Assembly: GCA_031280915.1 (NCBI GenBank)
Contig: JAITGC010000088.1
Coordinates: 1-51,994, forward strand
DNA: 51,994 bases
Source: Desulfovibrio sp.
Lineage (GTDB): Bacteria > Desulfobacterota > Desulfovibrionia > Desulfovibrionales > Desulfovibrionaceae
Direction of reading: 5' to 3'
The notes under the pieces were generated by a model, which did no database searches, had not been told where the DNA came from, and worked only from the letters and a program-made list of their open reading frames with translations. Below, piece after piece: positions 25,916-33,987 of this stretch; the stretch's first letter is position 1; every line of letters starts with the position of its first letter. The position numbers and the translations under genes were made by a program.

Positions 25916-27151
25916 CTACCTCCCTTTCACCGTTTGCACCGCTTTCAAGGCGGCGGCTGTGCCGGACTGCGCGGTACGCGTGACATCCAAAGGCATGCGG
26001 GCGCAACCGGCCGCGAAAATGCCGGCTTCTTCGCCACCCGCCACAAAGCCGTCTTCGTCCAAAGGTAAGGGCAAAAACGACTTCTCACCGGCGAGGGAAG
26101 GCTGCATCCCGGTCGCCAACACAACCAGGTCGTAGATGAGGGTCAGTTTCTCGCCGCGCACGGCGTCTTCAACAGTAAGTTTCACCCTGTCGCCTTCAGT
26201 CTGGACGGCATCAGCCACCTTGCCTTTGACAAAAGACACATTGGGCCGTGCCTTTACCTTTTCAAGCACATTCACATAACGGCCCGGAGCGCGCAAATCA
26301 ATATAATAGACGGTAATGCCGACATTCGGATTCTGCTCCGCCAAATACAGGCATTGTTTGAGCGTCGCCATACAGCAGATGTAGGAGCAATAATTGAGAT
26401 GATTTTGATCCCGCGAACCCGCGCATTGCACAAAGGCGACATTCATGGGCGCGCAATTGTCTGAAGGACGCACGATTTTGCCCTGCGTGGGCCCAAAAGG
26501 CGAAGCAAGGCGTTCCAACTGCATATTTGACACGCAATTTTTCACCGAACCAGCGCCCAAATTCGTCAGGCGCGTCACATCATAGGGTTTCCAACCGGTC
26601 GCCACGACAATGGCGCCGATGTTCAGAGCGATCTCTCGCACCTCTTCAGCCGGTTCAATAAATTTCGCACCTGCCACACGAGCCATGTCGGATTTTGAAA
26701 GCGCCCGCGCATCCAGCACATAGCGATCGGGAAAGGCAAAGGGCATGGCCTTGTACAGGGCTTTGCGTTTTGACAGGCCGAGATCAAACTCACTGTCGGT
26801 CTCACCAGTAAGCGCGGAGGCCAACAGGGAAAAATCCACATTATGGGCGGCTGTTCTGCGCGGAGCAAGACGGACTTTGGCCGTATAATCCCCTTTACAG
26901 CCCGACAATCCGATGAGTTCAGCCTGGGTGAAAAACTTTATACGCGGGTTCTTCCTGATACGCTGGAATTGTATTTCCAGCCCGCAGGAGGGGGGACAAA
27001 GTTTTGGGAAATATTTGTTGAGCTGGGCCACACGCCCGCCAAGCCAGGGCGTTTTTTCGACTATATAGACATCGTGCCCCAGTTCCGCCGCTTCAATGGC
27101 GGCGGTAAGGCCTGCAAAGCCGCCGCCCACGACGAGAATGGCATTGGACAT
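25916..27151 (-). CDS. qmoA: Quinone-interacting membrane-bound oxidoreductase subunit QmoA
   Basis: HdrA-like flavoprotein, 411 residues, first gene of the Qmo set. The N-terminus ILVVGGGFAGLTAAIEAAELG is the FAD dinucleotide fold, and VATGWKPYD and VVLATGMQPS are the second flavoprotein signatures. It keeps the cysteines KLCPPSCGLEI near residue 52. Unlike QmoB it lacks ferredoxin motifs. It is separated from aprA by 112 bases containing a strong hairpin, and carries its own AGGAGG. Confidence 0.95.
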   Translation of the reverse strand: MSNAILVVGGGFAGLTAAIEAAELGHDVYIVEKTPWLGGRVAQLNKYFPKLCPPSCGLEIQFQRIRKNPRIKFFTQAELIGLSGCKGDYTAKVRLAPRRTAAHNVDFSLLASALTGETDSEFDLGLSKRKALYKAMPFAFPDRYVLDARALSKSDMARVAGAKFIEPAEEVREIALNIGAIVVATGWKPYDVTRLTNLGAGSVKNCVSNMQLERLASPFGPTQGKIVRPSDNCAPMNVAFVQCAGSRDQNHLNYCSYICCMATLKQCLYLAEQNPNVGITVYYIDLRAPGRYVNVLEKVKARPNVSFVKGKVADAVQTEGDRVKLTVEDAVRGEKLTLIYDLVVLATGMQPSLAGEKSFLPLPLDEDGFVAGGEEAGIFAAGCARMPLDVTRTAQSGTAAALKAVQTVKGR

Positions 27152-27211
27152 CCTGGATATCCTCCTGCGTAATTTTCATACGGCTTTCAGCGACGAGCCG
27201 CAGCCGCGGAA

Positions 27212-27246
27212 AGAAGGGGGCGACCGCCTTGCGGCCGCCCCCTTCT
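27212..27246 (-). terminator. Strong hairpin between aprA and qmoA
   Basis: An 11-bp perfect G/C-rich stem (AGAAGGGGGCG / CGCCCCCTTCT) whose 13-base loop pairs further (CCGC/GCGG) after one mismatch. On the transcribed strand it is followed only by a short pyrimidine run, so it is likely a partial terminator or an mRNA-stabilising 3' structure for aprBA. Confidence 0.6.
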
Positions 27247-27263
27247 CTGTATGTAAGCGCCAA

Positions 27264-29249
27264 TTAATCAGGGATAATCTGATAATAGGGCTTTTTGAAT
27301 ATCTTTGTTTCGCCGGTGGCGGGATTGTACTTGGAGTTCACAAAGCACTTCCATTTACCGTCGTCAAGACCCATGAAGTCGGCCCGATAGTAAAAACCGG
27401 GGTAACGGGATTCTTCGCGGAAGGCGATGTGCTGCATGTGCAGACGCACCGTCCAGAGGCGATGGTAATTTTCCCAACAACGGAGCAGTTCATGCAGATC
27501 GCGGGCGGCCAGCTTGGCGGAATCCTCTTCCAACATGCCAAGCAGGTTAAAGCCCGTGTCAAGCAGCGCCCTGGAGGTCGTGTAATAAGTACCCACACCA
27601 CCACCGTATTCATCCGTGCACTTGACAAGGCGCATCATGAAATTCTTGGGCGTGATGTAGTTGGGGTTAACCACCGGATCCGTGGAAGCGGCCTTACCGT
27701 TCATGAAGTTGTAGTAAGGCCGGTAAATGAGCTTTTTAAGTTCGTCGGCCGTTTCCTTGAATTCGGGCTTGTAGTCTTTGTGGTCCAGGCACCAGCGGAC
27801 CATCTGCTTGCCGGCCATGCGGCCTTCGGCATGGGAGCCGGAGGAGAACTTGTGACCAGAAGCGCCCACGCCGTCGGCGCAGGTGAACAGGCCTTCCACG
27901 GTCGTCATGCGGTTGTAAATCTTGCCATTGGAGGCTTTCACCTTGTAATCGTCCGGAACCCACTTTTCATCGGGGCCGGAAACCCAGATGCCGCAGCAAC
28001 CGGAATGAGAACCAAGCAGATAGGGTTCCGTCGGCATAATTTCAGAGCCGCGTTCTTCCGGCTTGGTGTTGGTGGCGGCCCAGAGGTTGGCCTGACCAAC
28101 GCACATGTCAAGGAAGTCTTCCCAGGCTTCGGCTTCCAGATGCTTCTGCTGTTCTTCATCCAGCGTGGCAAAGGTGGTTTTCAGGGCGACGTCCGTGGCC
28201 ATGTAAATGGGCCCGCGGCCTTCGCGCATTTCACGCAGCATCATGTGGTTACGCAGGCAGGTGGGGATGACATGGCCTTTGGCATAGCCGCGCTCTTCGT
28301 AAGGTTTGAGCATGGCCGCGTTGGTGGCGCAATAATCCTCACCCTTGCAGTTGGTGGCCTTGGCCTTGAACAGCAGGAACCACGCACCCACGGGACCGTA
28401 GCCATCCTTGAAGCGGGCGGGCACGAAGCGGTTTTCCATCATGGTCATTTCCGCGCCGACCTGCGCGCACATGGTGTAAGTGGAACCGGCGTTCCATACG
28501 GGATACCAGGCGCGGCCCATACCTTCACCGGTGGAGCGGGGACGGTACACGTTCACCGCGCCGCCAGCAGCCACCATGATGGTATTGGCTTTGAAAATAT
28601 GCACTTCATTGGCGCGCAGGTTAAAACCCACGGCGCCGGCGATACGGTTGGGGGCATTTTTGTCAAGCAGCAGCTTCACAATAAAGATACGCTCCATGAT
28701 GCGGGCTTCACCCAGGGCATTCTTGGCGGCTTCAGCCACGATGCACTTGTAGGATTCGCCGTTGATCATGATTTGCCAGCGTCCAGAACGCACAGGCTCG
28801 TCGCCTTTGCGCAGGGATTTGCCCTTGGCCTTGGCCTGAGCGCCGTCAAGATTATGGCCGTCTTCCTTGATCCAGCAGGGCAGACCCCAATCTTCAAACA
28901 AATGGACGGAATCGTCCACATGGCGGCCCACGTCAAAAATCAGATCTTCACGCACAATACCCATAAGGTCTGTGCGGACCATGCGGACGTAGTCGTCGGC
29001 GCTGTTTTTGCCGAGGTAGGTGTTGATGGCGGAAAGGCCTTGGGCCACAGCGCCGGAACGCTCCAGCGAAGCCTTGTCGCAAAGCAAAATCTTCAGACCG
29101 TGTTTGTCGCCCCAGCGCACGGCTTCATAGGCCACGCCGCAGGCGCCCATGCCGCCGCCCACGATGAGCAGGTCGACCTGATGTTCTTTCACTTCCGGCT
29201 CGGCAATCGCCACGCCTTTATTGGCTTCCTTCACGGGAATCATAGGCAT
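27264..29249 (-). CDS. aprA: Adenylylsulfate (APS) reductase subunit alpha
   Basis: Catalytic FAD subunit that reduces adenosine phosphosulfate to sulfite and AMP, the second step of dissimilatory sulfate reduction. 661 residues is the usual size. The N-terminus has the FAD motif LLIVGGGMGACGVAYEA. Also visible are GASGHKFSSGSHAEGRM, NFMNGKA and ESRYPGFYYRADF, which are highly conserved in AprA. ATG 29249 has AAGGAG nine bases upstream. It follows aprB by 38 bases. No sat gene is in the window. Confidence 0.97.
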   Translation of the reverse strand: MPMIPVKEANKGVAIAEPEVKEHQVDLLIVGGGMGACGVAYEAVRWGDKHGLKILLCDKASLERSGAVAQGLSAINTYLGKNSADDYVRMVRTDLMGIVREDLIFDVGRHVDDSVHLFEDWGLPCWIKEDGHNLDGAQAKAKGKSLRKGDEPVRSGRWQIMINGESYKCIVAEAAKNALGEARIMERIFIVKLLLDKNAPNRIAGAVGFNLRANEVHIFKANTIMVAAGGAVNVYRPRSTGEGMGRAWYPVWNAGSTYTMCAQVGAEMTMMENRFVPARFKDGYGPVGAWFLLFKAKATNCKGEDYCATNAAMLKPYEERGYAKGHVIPTCLRNHMMLREMREGRGPIYMATDVALKTTFATLDEEQQKHLEAEAWEDFLDMCVGQANLWAATNTKPEERGSEIMPTEPYLLGSHSGCCGIWVSGPDEKWVPDDYKVKASNGKIYNRMTTVEGLFTCADGVGASGHKFSSGSHAEGRMAGKQMVRWCLDHKDYKPEFKETADELKKLIYRPYYNFMNGKAASTDPVVNPNYITPKNFMMRLVKCTDEYGGGVGTYYTTSRALLDTGFNLLGMLEEDSAKLAARDLHELLRCWENYHRLWTVRLHMQHIAFREESRYPGFYYRADFMGLDDGKWKCFVNSKYNPATGETKIFKKPYYQIIPD

Positions 29250-29287
29250 AGTAGTATCTCCTTATCGCACAGTTGGTTATGCGCGGC

Positions 29288-29776
29288 TTAACGGCCGTGC
29301 TCCATCTCGGTCGCACTCTTGTCGGCTTCGGCAATATCAATTTTTTTGCCGAGGGCTTCCTTGGGCTCAACCAAAGCCGTTTCCGTGAACAGCAGTTCAT
29401 CGTCAAGGCTGGCGCCTTCGGGATGACCGTCATAGGGCTTGATGGAACCCTCAGGAGTGGTGCGAATGGGGAATTTAAAACGCTTTACATCGCCATTGCG
29501 GAATTTGACGGTCCACATGATGGAATCGGCCGAACGCATGGGGATACAGGTGCCGCCCATGGGAGCAAAGTCCGCATAGGGGCGCGCCGTGATCGCGCCC
29601 TGTGGGCAGATCTTCACGCAGGAGTAGCATTCCCAGCAGGCCTCAGGTTCCTGATTGTAGGCCTTCATTTCCTCGGGATCAAGGATCATGAGGTCATTGG
29701 GGCAAATGTACATGCAGGCCGTCTTTTCGCCACCCTTGCAGCCGTCACATTTGGCCGGATCGACAAACGTCGGCAT
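29288..29776 (-). CDS. aprB: Adenylylsulfate (APS) reductase subunit beta
   Basis: Electron-transfer subunit with two 4Fe-4S clusters, 162 residues. Its cluster motifs are CDGCKGGEKTACMYICP (about 10-26, including the AprB-typical insert between cysteines) and CWECYSCVKICP. The long C-terminal tail that wraps around AprA is present. It is the first gene of the apr-qmo unit, with GGAGG upstream of ATG 29776, and gets electrons from Qmo. Confidence 0.97.
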   Translation of the reverse strand: MPTFVDPAKCDGCKGGEKTACMYICPNDLMILDPEEMKAYNQEPEACWECYSCVKICPQGAITARPYADFAPMGGTCIPMRSADSIMWTVKFRNGDVKRFKFPIRTTPEGSIKPYDGHPEGASLDDELLFTETALVEPKEALGKKIDIAEADKSATEMEHGR

Positions 29777-29873
29777 AAGTTATCCTCCAACTCGTAAAAA
29801 GTTACAAAAAAATTCGCTGCATTTCAGCGAGGCGCAGGCAGCCGTTGCCGACAGCCCGGTCAACCCATCAATA

Positions 29874-29894
29874 CGCGCTTCACACAGAAGCGCG
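29874..29894 (-). promoter_or_regulatory. Inverted repeat at the 5' end of the apr transcript
   Basis: Perfect 8-bp arms CGCGCTTC / GAAGCGCG with a five-base spacer, located just downstream of the predicted aprB promoter. It could be a 5' stabilising hairpin or an operator. Confidence 0.45.
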
Positions 29895-29906
29895 GGGCTT
29901 GCGCAT

Positions 29907-29936
29907 TTAATAACAAGCAAATCATGTGCGCGTCAA
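29907..29936 (-). promoter_or_regulatory. Predicted sigma-70 promoter of aprBA-qmoABCD
   Basis: On the minus strand TTGACG (29936-29931), an 18-base spacer and an extended -10 TGTTATTAA (TATTAA at 29912-29907). The start would be near 29900, leaving a leader of about 124 bases before aprB. An imperfect Rex-like site, TTG...CAA over 18 bases (29899-29916), overlaps the -10; only the outer bases fit well, so this is weak. Confidence 0.5.
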
Positions 29937-30282
29937 GTCCCTCCGATAGATTTTTTGGCTTCCCTTGGATAAATTTATAATTTTTATTATTTTCAAATGA
30001 ATATCCAATAGCAGCGGTCTCCGGATTCGTCAAAAGACTTTACAAAAAGCCGCAAGGATGCCAGCCTTCAGCCCTTGTCAGCGGCGGCATTTCAGGCTAG
30101 AGCATTTTGCGCTTGAGTTATTGTCGCTTGACGGCCAAATGAGTTCGCCTCGCGCCAATCTGGCGCCAAGGATTTGCAAGCAAATCCTTGGCAGAGTAAA
30201 TTGTACATTTTCAATGGTAATTTGCTTTATAGAGAGAACCGGCGGCTGCCAGGCAAAAATATTGACACAGGATTTTTTCGGC
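29937..30282. other. Intergenic region between aprB promoter and 30283 gene, with two tandem hairpins
   Basis: This gap has no supported gene. It holds an A/T-rich stretch (29960-30010) that may carry upstream promoter elements for aprB. Two adjacent inverted repeats follow: GCGCCA/TGGCGC (30152-30166) and a 13-bp stem GCCAAGGATTTGC / GCAAATCCTTGGC with a two-base loop (30165-30192). Part of 30110-30150 resembles the dispersed 54-bp repeat weakly and may be a diverged copy. Confidence 0.5.
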
Positions 30283-32022
30283 ATGGACACTCCCCCTCTC
30301 CCCAAGGCGCGTCGCCCTTTGCGCGATGTTATTTGCGACATTGACAAGGACATTTTGAGGCTCCTCATGCGCCGCGCCAATCTTTTGCGGCGCATGCGCG
30401 GCGACAAGGCTTTTCTGGACGCCTCAGAAGAAGGGTTCCTCCGTTCATCCTGGCGGAAAGCGGCGACAAGCGTGAGTTCGGACGCCCGCCTTTCCGTCCG
30501 TTTTTTTTCGCTGATGCAGGAGGTGGAATTTCTTCCGAAGCCTGAAGACCTGACGGACGACGACAAGACCAGGATGTCGCAATTCCGCGCTGGTTTCAAC
30601 CTGGCTCCCGCGCAAAAACCTGTGCGCCTTGAAATGCGTCCCCCCCTGCTCTGTCGCGCCACCCGCGCCCTGCTTATGTTGGCCGCAGCCACCGGCAAGC
30701 CTCTTTCCCTTGCCCCCTGCCTCATGAACAAACCTATTCTTGACTGCATACGAATGCTCAATCAGGCGGGGGCAAACCTGACGCGGGAAGACGGATGCGT
30801 CACGGCCCGTGAATCAACACCGCTGGCCGCGCCGGACAAACCCCTGCACACGGGCGACAGCCCCTGGAATTTTTATCTGATGCTCGCCCACTATTTGTGG
30901 CATCCTTCACGAGTCAGATTGTCCGGTGACAGCACTCTCAAACTCGCGGATCTTTCCGCTGTGCGACGTTTTCTACCTGAATTGGGCGCGCGACTGGCTC
31001 ATGTGATCCCCCAAAGCAACGGCCTGCCGGCGCGACTGGAATGTTCCGGAGACGTGCCGGTTGCCGTAAATCTGCCCGGCGACGTGCCGCCGGAATTCGG
31101 TGAAGCGATGCTCCTGGCAGCGCACGGGCTTCAAAAGGGATTCACCCTGAATATCGCGGAGCACCCACACAGGGAACTGATCAGAAGCCGTGTTATCCCC
31201 CTGCTGAAAATGACCGGCTCCCTTGTTGATGCCGAAAACGGCCGCATAGGCGTCAGGCCCGCGGAAATGCGTCTTCCGCAAAAAATCGCGCTTCCCATGG
31301 AACCGGAATTGGCCCTCTTTCTGCTGGCCCTGCCCTTGGCTCTCGGCGGCGAAGTCCGACTTGACGGCTTTTGGCCGGCATGGCCTCAGGCGTTGGCTGG
31401 CTTGGCGCTGCTTGAACAACTCGGCCTTGAAACACGGAAAAGCGAAGATGGTATCCGGACAAGGGCCGAACGAATCGCGACGGTACATCTTATGGAACTG
31501 CCGCCTGACTTCTCGGCGGAATGGCTGCCACTGCCTTGGGCTCTGGCCGCATGCGCCGCTCTGCGGGGCGGAGAGGCGGTTGTCCCGGCGCTGTTCGCAA
31601 ATAACGGCGACAACGGCATTACGCAGGAAACATGCGGTTTTCTGCAAGCTGTCGGCCTTGCGGCCGACGAGGACGGCAAATTATACAAAGAAGAACAGAA
31701 TCTCACGCCATGGAACGCACCGGACCCCGTATGGGCCCTTGCCTTCGCTCTGGCAGCGTGCGCGCGGCCACATCTCAAGCTGGGCAATCCCGACATCGTG
31801 GCTGACCTGTATCCAGGATTCTGGAATCTCTATAACACCCTGCCGGACCCCGCAGCGCAACGGGCTACCCCGTCCGTACCCGCGCCACAGGCATCAGAAT
31901 CGGAACAGAAGACGCCACGCCGCCGCATCATCAGCGCCATCCCCGCCGTTGTACCCAAAGTCAAACCAGCGGAGGAAGACGCGTCTGCGGAAAATCGGAC
32001 GGAATCAGGAGCAGAAAAATGA
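30283..32022 (+). CDS. Chorismate mutase-like / EPSP synthase-like fusion protein
   Basis: 579 residues from ATG 30283. Residues about 8-90 read like an AroQ chorismate mutase helix bundle (LRDVICDIDKDILRLLMRRANLLRRMRGDK). Residues about 110-525 follow the EPSP synthase pattern of repeated beta-alpha units (CRATRALLMLAAATGKPL; GDSTLKLADLSAVRRFLPELGA; LALPLALGGEVRLDG). However, the PEP and shikimate-phosphate signature residues are absent: the SKS...NR block reads LCRATRA and the GNAGT block reads TGDSPWN. The C-terminal 50 residues are low-complexity. It may be a catalytically altered or regulatory paralogue, or a lineage-specific shikimate enzyme. It is divergent from aprB. Confidence 0.7.
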   Translation: MDTPPLPKARRPLRDVICDIDKDILRLLMRRANLLRRMRGDKAFLDASEEGFLRSSWRKAATSVSSDARLSVRFFSLMQEVEFLPKPEDLTDDDKTRMSQFRAGFNLAPAQKPVRLEMRPPLLCRATRALLMLAAATGKPLSLAPCLMNKPILDCIRMLNQAGANLTREDGCVTARESTPLAAPDKPLHTGDSPWNFYLMLAHYLWHPSRVRLSGDSTLKLADLSAVRRFLPELGARLAHVIPQSNGLPARLECSGDVPVAVNLPGDVPPEFGEAMLLAAHGLQKGFTLNIAEHPHRELIRSRVIPLLKMTGSLVDAENGRIGVRPAEMRLPQKIALPMEPELALFLLALPLALGGEVRLDGFWPAWPQALAGLALLEQLGLETRKSEDGIRTRAERIATVHLMELPPDFSAEWLPLPWALAACAALRGGEAVVPALFANNGDNGITQETCGFLQAVGLAADEDGKLYKEEQNLTPWNAPDPVWALAFALAACARPHLKLGNPDIVADLYPGFWNLYNTLPDPAAQRATPSVPAPQASESEQKTPRRRIISAIPAVVPKVKPAEEDASAENRTESGAEK

Positions 32023-32049
32023 AAAATCAGGAACGGCCACTATTCCTGA
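32022..32049 (-). terminator. Terminator between convergent genes
   Basis: On the minus strand a 7-bp stem TCAGGAA / TTCCTGA with a 9-base loop is followed by TTTTT. It ends the PEBP-like gene and overlaps its last codons. Confidence 0.6.
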
Positions 32050-32462
32050 GTAAAACGGTACAGCCGTACCACAGCCGGCTGAATGCTGTTTCTGCCCATA
32101 GCGGAAACGATGAAGGCGTACTCTTTTGTCCGACCGGGCGGCGGGCAAGGGCCGCGATAGTGTTTTGTCATAGCGCCTTCCGGGATCACTCCAGACCCGT
32201 CATTCGTCCAGGAGCCGCCGCCCAGAAAACGCTCCTCCTCACCGAGTTCTACAAGGCGTATGTCGAAATATTCCGTGCCGGAAGGAATTCCGGAGACCGC
32301 GATTTCCGGAGAAATACGCGAACATCTGTGCATTTCCCCCAATTCGACATGAACGGACATGCCGCCGGAAGATGGGCTTCCAGTGTCTTTGCCGGCACAA
32401 GCGGGAAGCTGCAGGGCGGCCCAAAGAAAAATAACCGTTCGAACATGTCTTCTAAAATTCAT
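32040..32462 (-). CDS. PEBP-like (YbhB/YbcL family) lipoprotein
   Basis: A 140-residue exported lipoprotein. ATG 32462 has GGAGG six bases upstream and gives a signal peptide with lipobox LPAC at about residues 17-20. The mature part matches the phosphatidylethanolamine-binding protein fold: SPEIAVSGIPSGTEYFDIRLVE, the ligand loop GPCPPPG, and EYAFIVSAMG. The usual DPD and GxWxH segment is eroded, and the protein is shorter than usual. Its ligand is unknown. It lies between two plus-strand genes and appears monocistronic. Confidence 0.75.
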   Translation of the reverse strand: MNFRRHVRTVIFLWAALQLPACAGKDTGSPSSGGMSVHVELGEMHRCSRISPEIAVSGIPSGTEYFDIRLVELGEEERFLGGGSWTNDGSGVIPEGAMTKHYRGPCPPPGRTKEYAFIVSAMGRNSIQPAVVRLYRFTQE

Positions 32463-32569
32463 CCACGACCTCCGGGAGTGAGCGAGCATGACGGCAGTAC
32501 ATACGGCGCATCCATGACACCCGCCAGAATCAGCTATGCTTCGGTAATCCATACCACAAGGAGACCGTG

Positions 32570-33769
32570 ATGTCCATTCTTTCCGAGAGCGTGAATTCAT
32601 ACTTGCAGAACGCCTCCTGGATACGCCGCATGTTTGAGGCGGGCGGCACGCTCAAGGCGCGCTTCGGCGAGGAAAACGTATATGATTTCAGCCTCGGCAA
32701 TCCCGATTTACCGGCCCCGCCGGCTGTGGTCAAAGCCCTGCGCGATTTTGTCGAACATGCTGAAGAACCGTTCGCTTTCGGCTATATGCCCAACGGCGGC
32801 TTCAGGTGGGCACGGGAAAAACTTGCCTCCCGCCTGAGCCGGGAACAGGGCATACCCCTTGAAGGCGAAGACGTGATTCTAACCTGCGGCGCCGCCGGAG
32901 GTCTCAATGCCTTTCTGCGGGCCGTGCTCAATCCCGGCGAAGAAGTGCTCGGCATCGCCCCCTATTTTGTGGAATACGGCTTCTATACAGAAAATCACGG
33001 CGGCAAATTCCGGGCGGTCATGAGTTCAGCCGAGGGCTTCAGGCCGGATATCCCGGCCCTTGAAAAGGCCCTTGGACCGAAAACCCGCGTTGTTCTGATC
33101 AACTCGCCCAACAATCCCACTGGCGCCGTTTATGGCAGTGAGGACATCAATGCTCTGGCGCGCCTGCTTGAAGCCAAAAGCAAGGAATACGGCAAGGCCG
33201 TCTGGCTGGCATCCGACGAGCCGTACCGCTTTCTCTGTTACGAGGGGATCGTTCCGCCTTCCGTATTGCCGCTCTATTCCCATGCTGTATGTATCAGCTC
33301 TTTCTCCAAAAATCTTTCTCTGCCGGGCGAACGTATCGGCTATGTGGCCGTTTCGCCGCTCCTGAAAGAAAAAGAGGAACTCATGGCCGCGCTGAATCTG
33401 ACCAACCGCATTCTCGGCTTTGTCAATCCGCCGGTCATAGGACAGCATCTCATGGCGGCCGCCATGGAAAGCCAGGTGGATGTCAGTATTTACGCGGCCC
33501 GCCGAAAGGCGATGGCGGAAGTTCTGAGCGATGCGGGATATGAATTTCAGATGCCGGCAGGCGCGTTTTACTTTTTCCCCAAGGCGCCCGGCGGCGATGA
33601 CGTGGCCTTCGTCAACGCTTTGCTGGAGGAACGCGTACTGGCTGTGCCTGGTTCCGGCTTCGGATGTCCTGGCTATTTCAGGCTGGCCTTTTGCGTGGAC
33701 AAGAGCGTTATCCGCCGGGCGGCGACGGGCTTTGCCAAAGCCCGTCAACGTGTGGAGATGCCTCAATAG
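32570..33769 (+). CDS. Pyridoxal-phosphate aminotransferase, class I/II
   Basis: Aspartate-aminotransferase-fold enzyme, 399 residues. Visible family residues are the substrate-binding NNPTGAVY, DEPYR of the cofactor-binding site, and the PLP lysine in SSFSKNLSLPGERIGY. The ATG at 32570 is preceded by AAGGAG; a GTG three bases earlier is also possible. The NPDLPAPP N-terminus fits COG0436-type aminotransferases. The amino acid substrate cannot be read from sequence. Confidence 0.9.
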   Translation: MSILSESVNSYLQNASWIRRMFEAGGTLKARFGEENVYDFSLGNPDLPAPPAVVKALRDFVEHAEEPFAFGYMPNGGFRWAREKLASRLSREQGIPLEGEDVILTCGAAGGLNAFLRAVLNPGEEVLGIAPYFVEYGFYTENHGGKFRAVMSSAEGFRPDIPALEKALGPKTRVVLINSPNNPTGAVYGSEDINALARLLEAKSKEYGKAVWLASDEPYRFLCYEGIVPPSVLPLYSHAVCISSFSKNLSLPGERIGYVAVSPLLKEKEELMAALNLTNRILGFVNPPVIGQHLMAAAMESQVDVSIYAARRKAMAEVLSDAGYEFQMPAGAFYFFPKAPGGDDVAFVNALLEERVLAVPGSGFGCPGYFRLAFCVDKSVIRRAATGFAKARQRVEMPQ

Positions 33770-33987
33770 AGCCTATACGCCCCCGCCCTGTGGTCAAGGG
33801 GAAAACAGACTTTGGGAATTTGTTCGGATACACGCACATATACGGCGTCAGCCAATGGCGGCAGCGCCCTGATGAATTACGCGTTTTTGGTTCTTGCGCA
33901 GGCAGAATACTTTCACCATTCACGCCGAGCAAAGCATTTCCGACAGCAGAAGACTCCGGGCCTGAAAACGCAGGAAGGAAAACGCGC
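33770..33987. other. Convergent intergenic gap, nothing recognised
   Basis: About 218 bases between the aminotransferase stop and the response-regulator stop. I see no gene, tRNA or clear terminator here. Confidence 0.6.

Noticed and set aside
27096..29291. Very long plus-strand open frame (about 730 codons)
   Set aside because: It is antisense to aprA, an unmistakable gene, and has no recognisable domains; it results from codon bias on the other strand.
29899..29916. Rex operator at the apr promoter
   Set aside because: Only the outer TTG/CAA match well; the arms are not a convincing palindrome, so it is kept as a weak note.
30058..30282. N-terminal extension of the chorismate mutase/EPSP synthase-like protein
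   Set aside because: It crosses inverted repeats and has no similarity pattern; ATG 30283 begins the conserved region.
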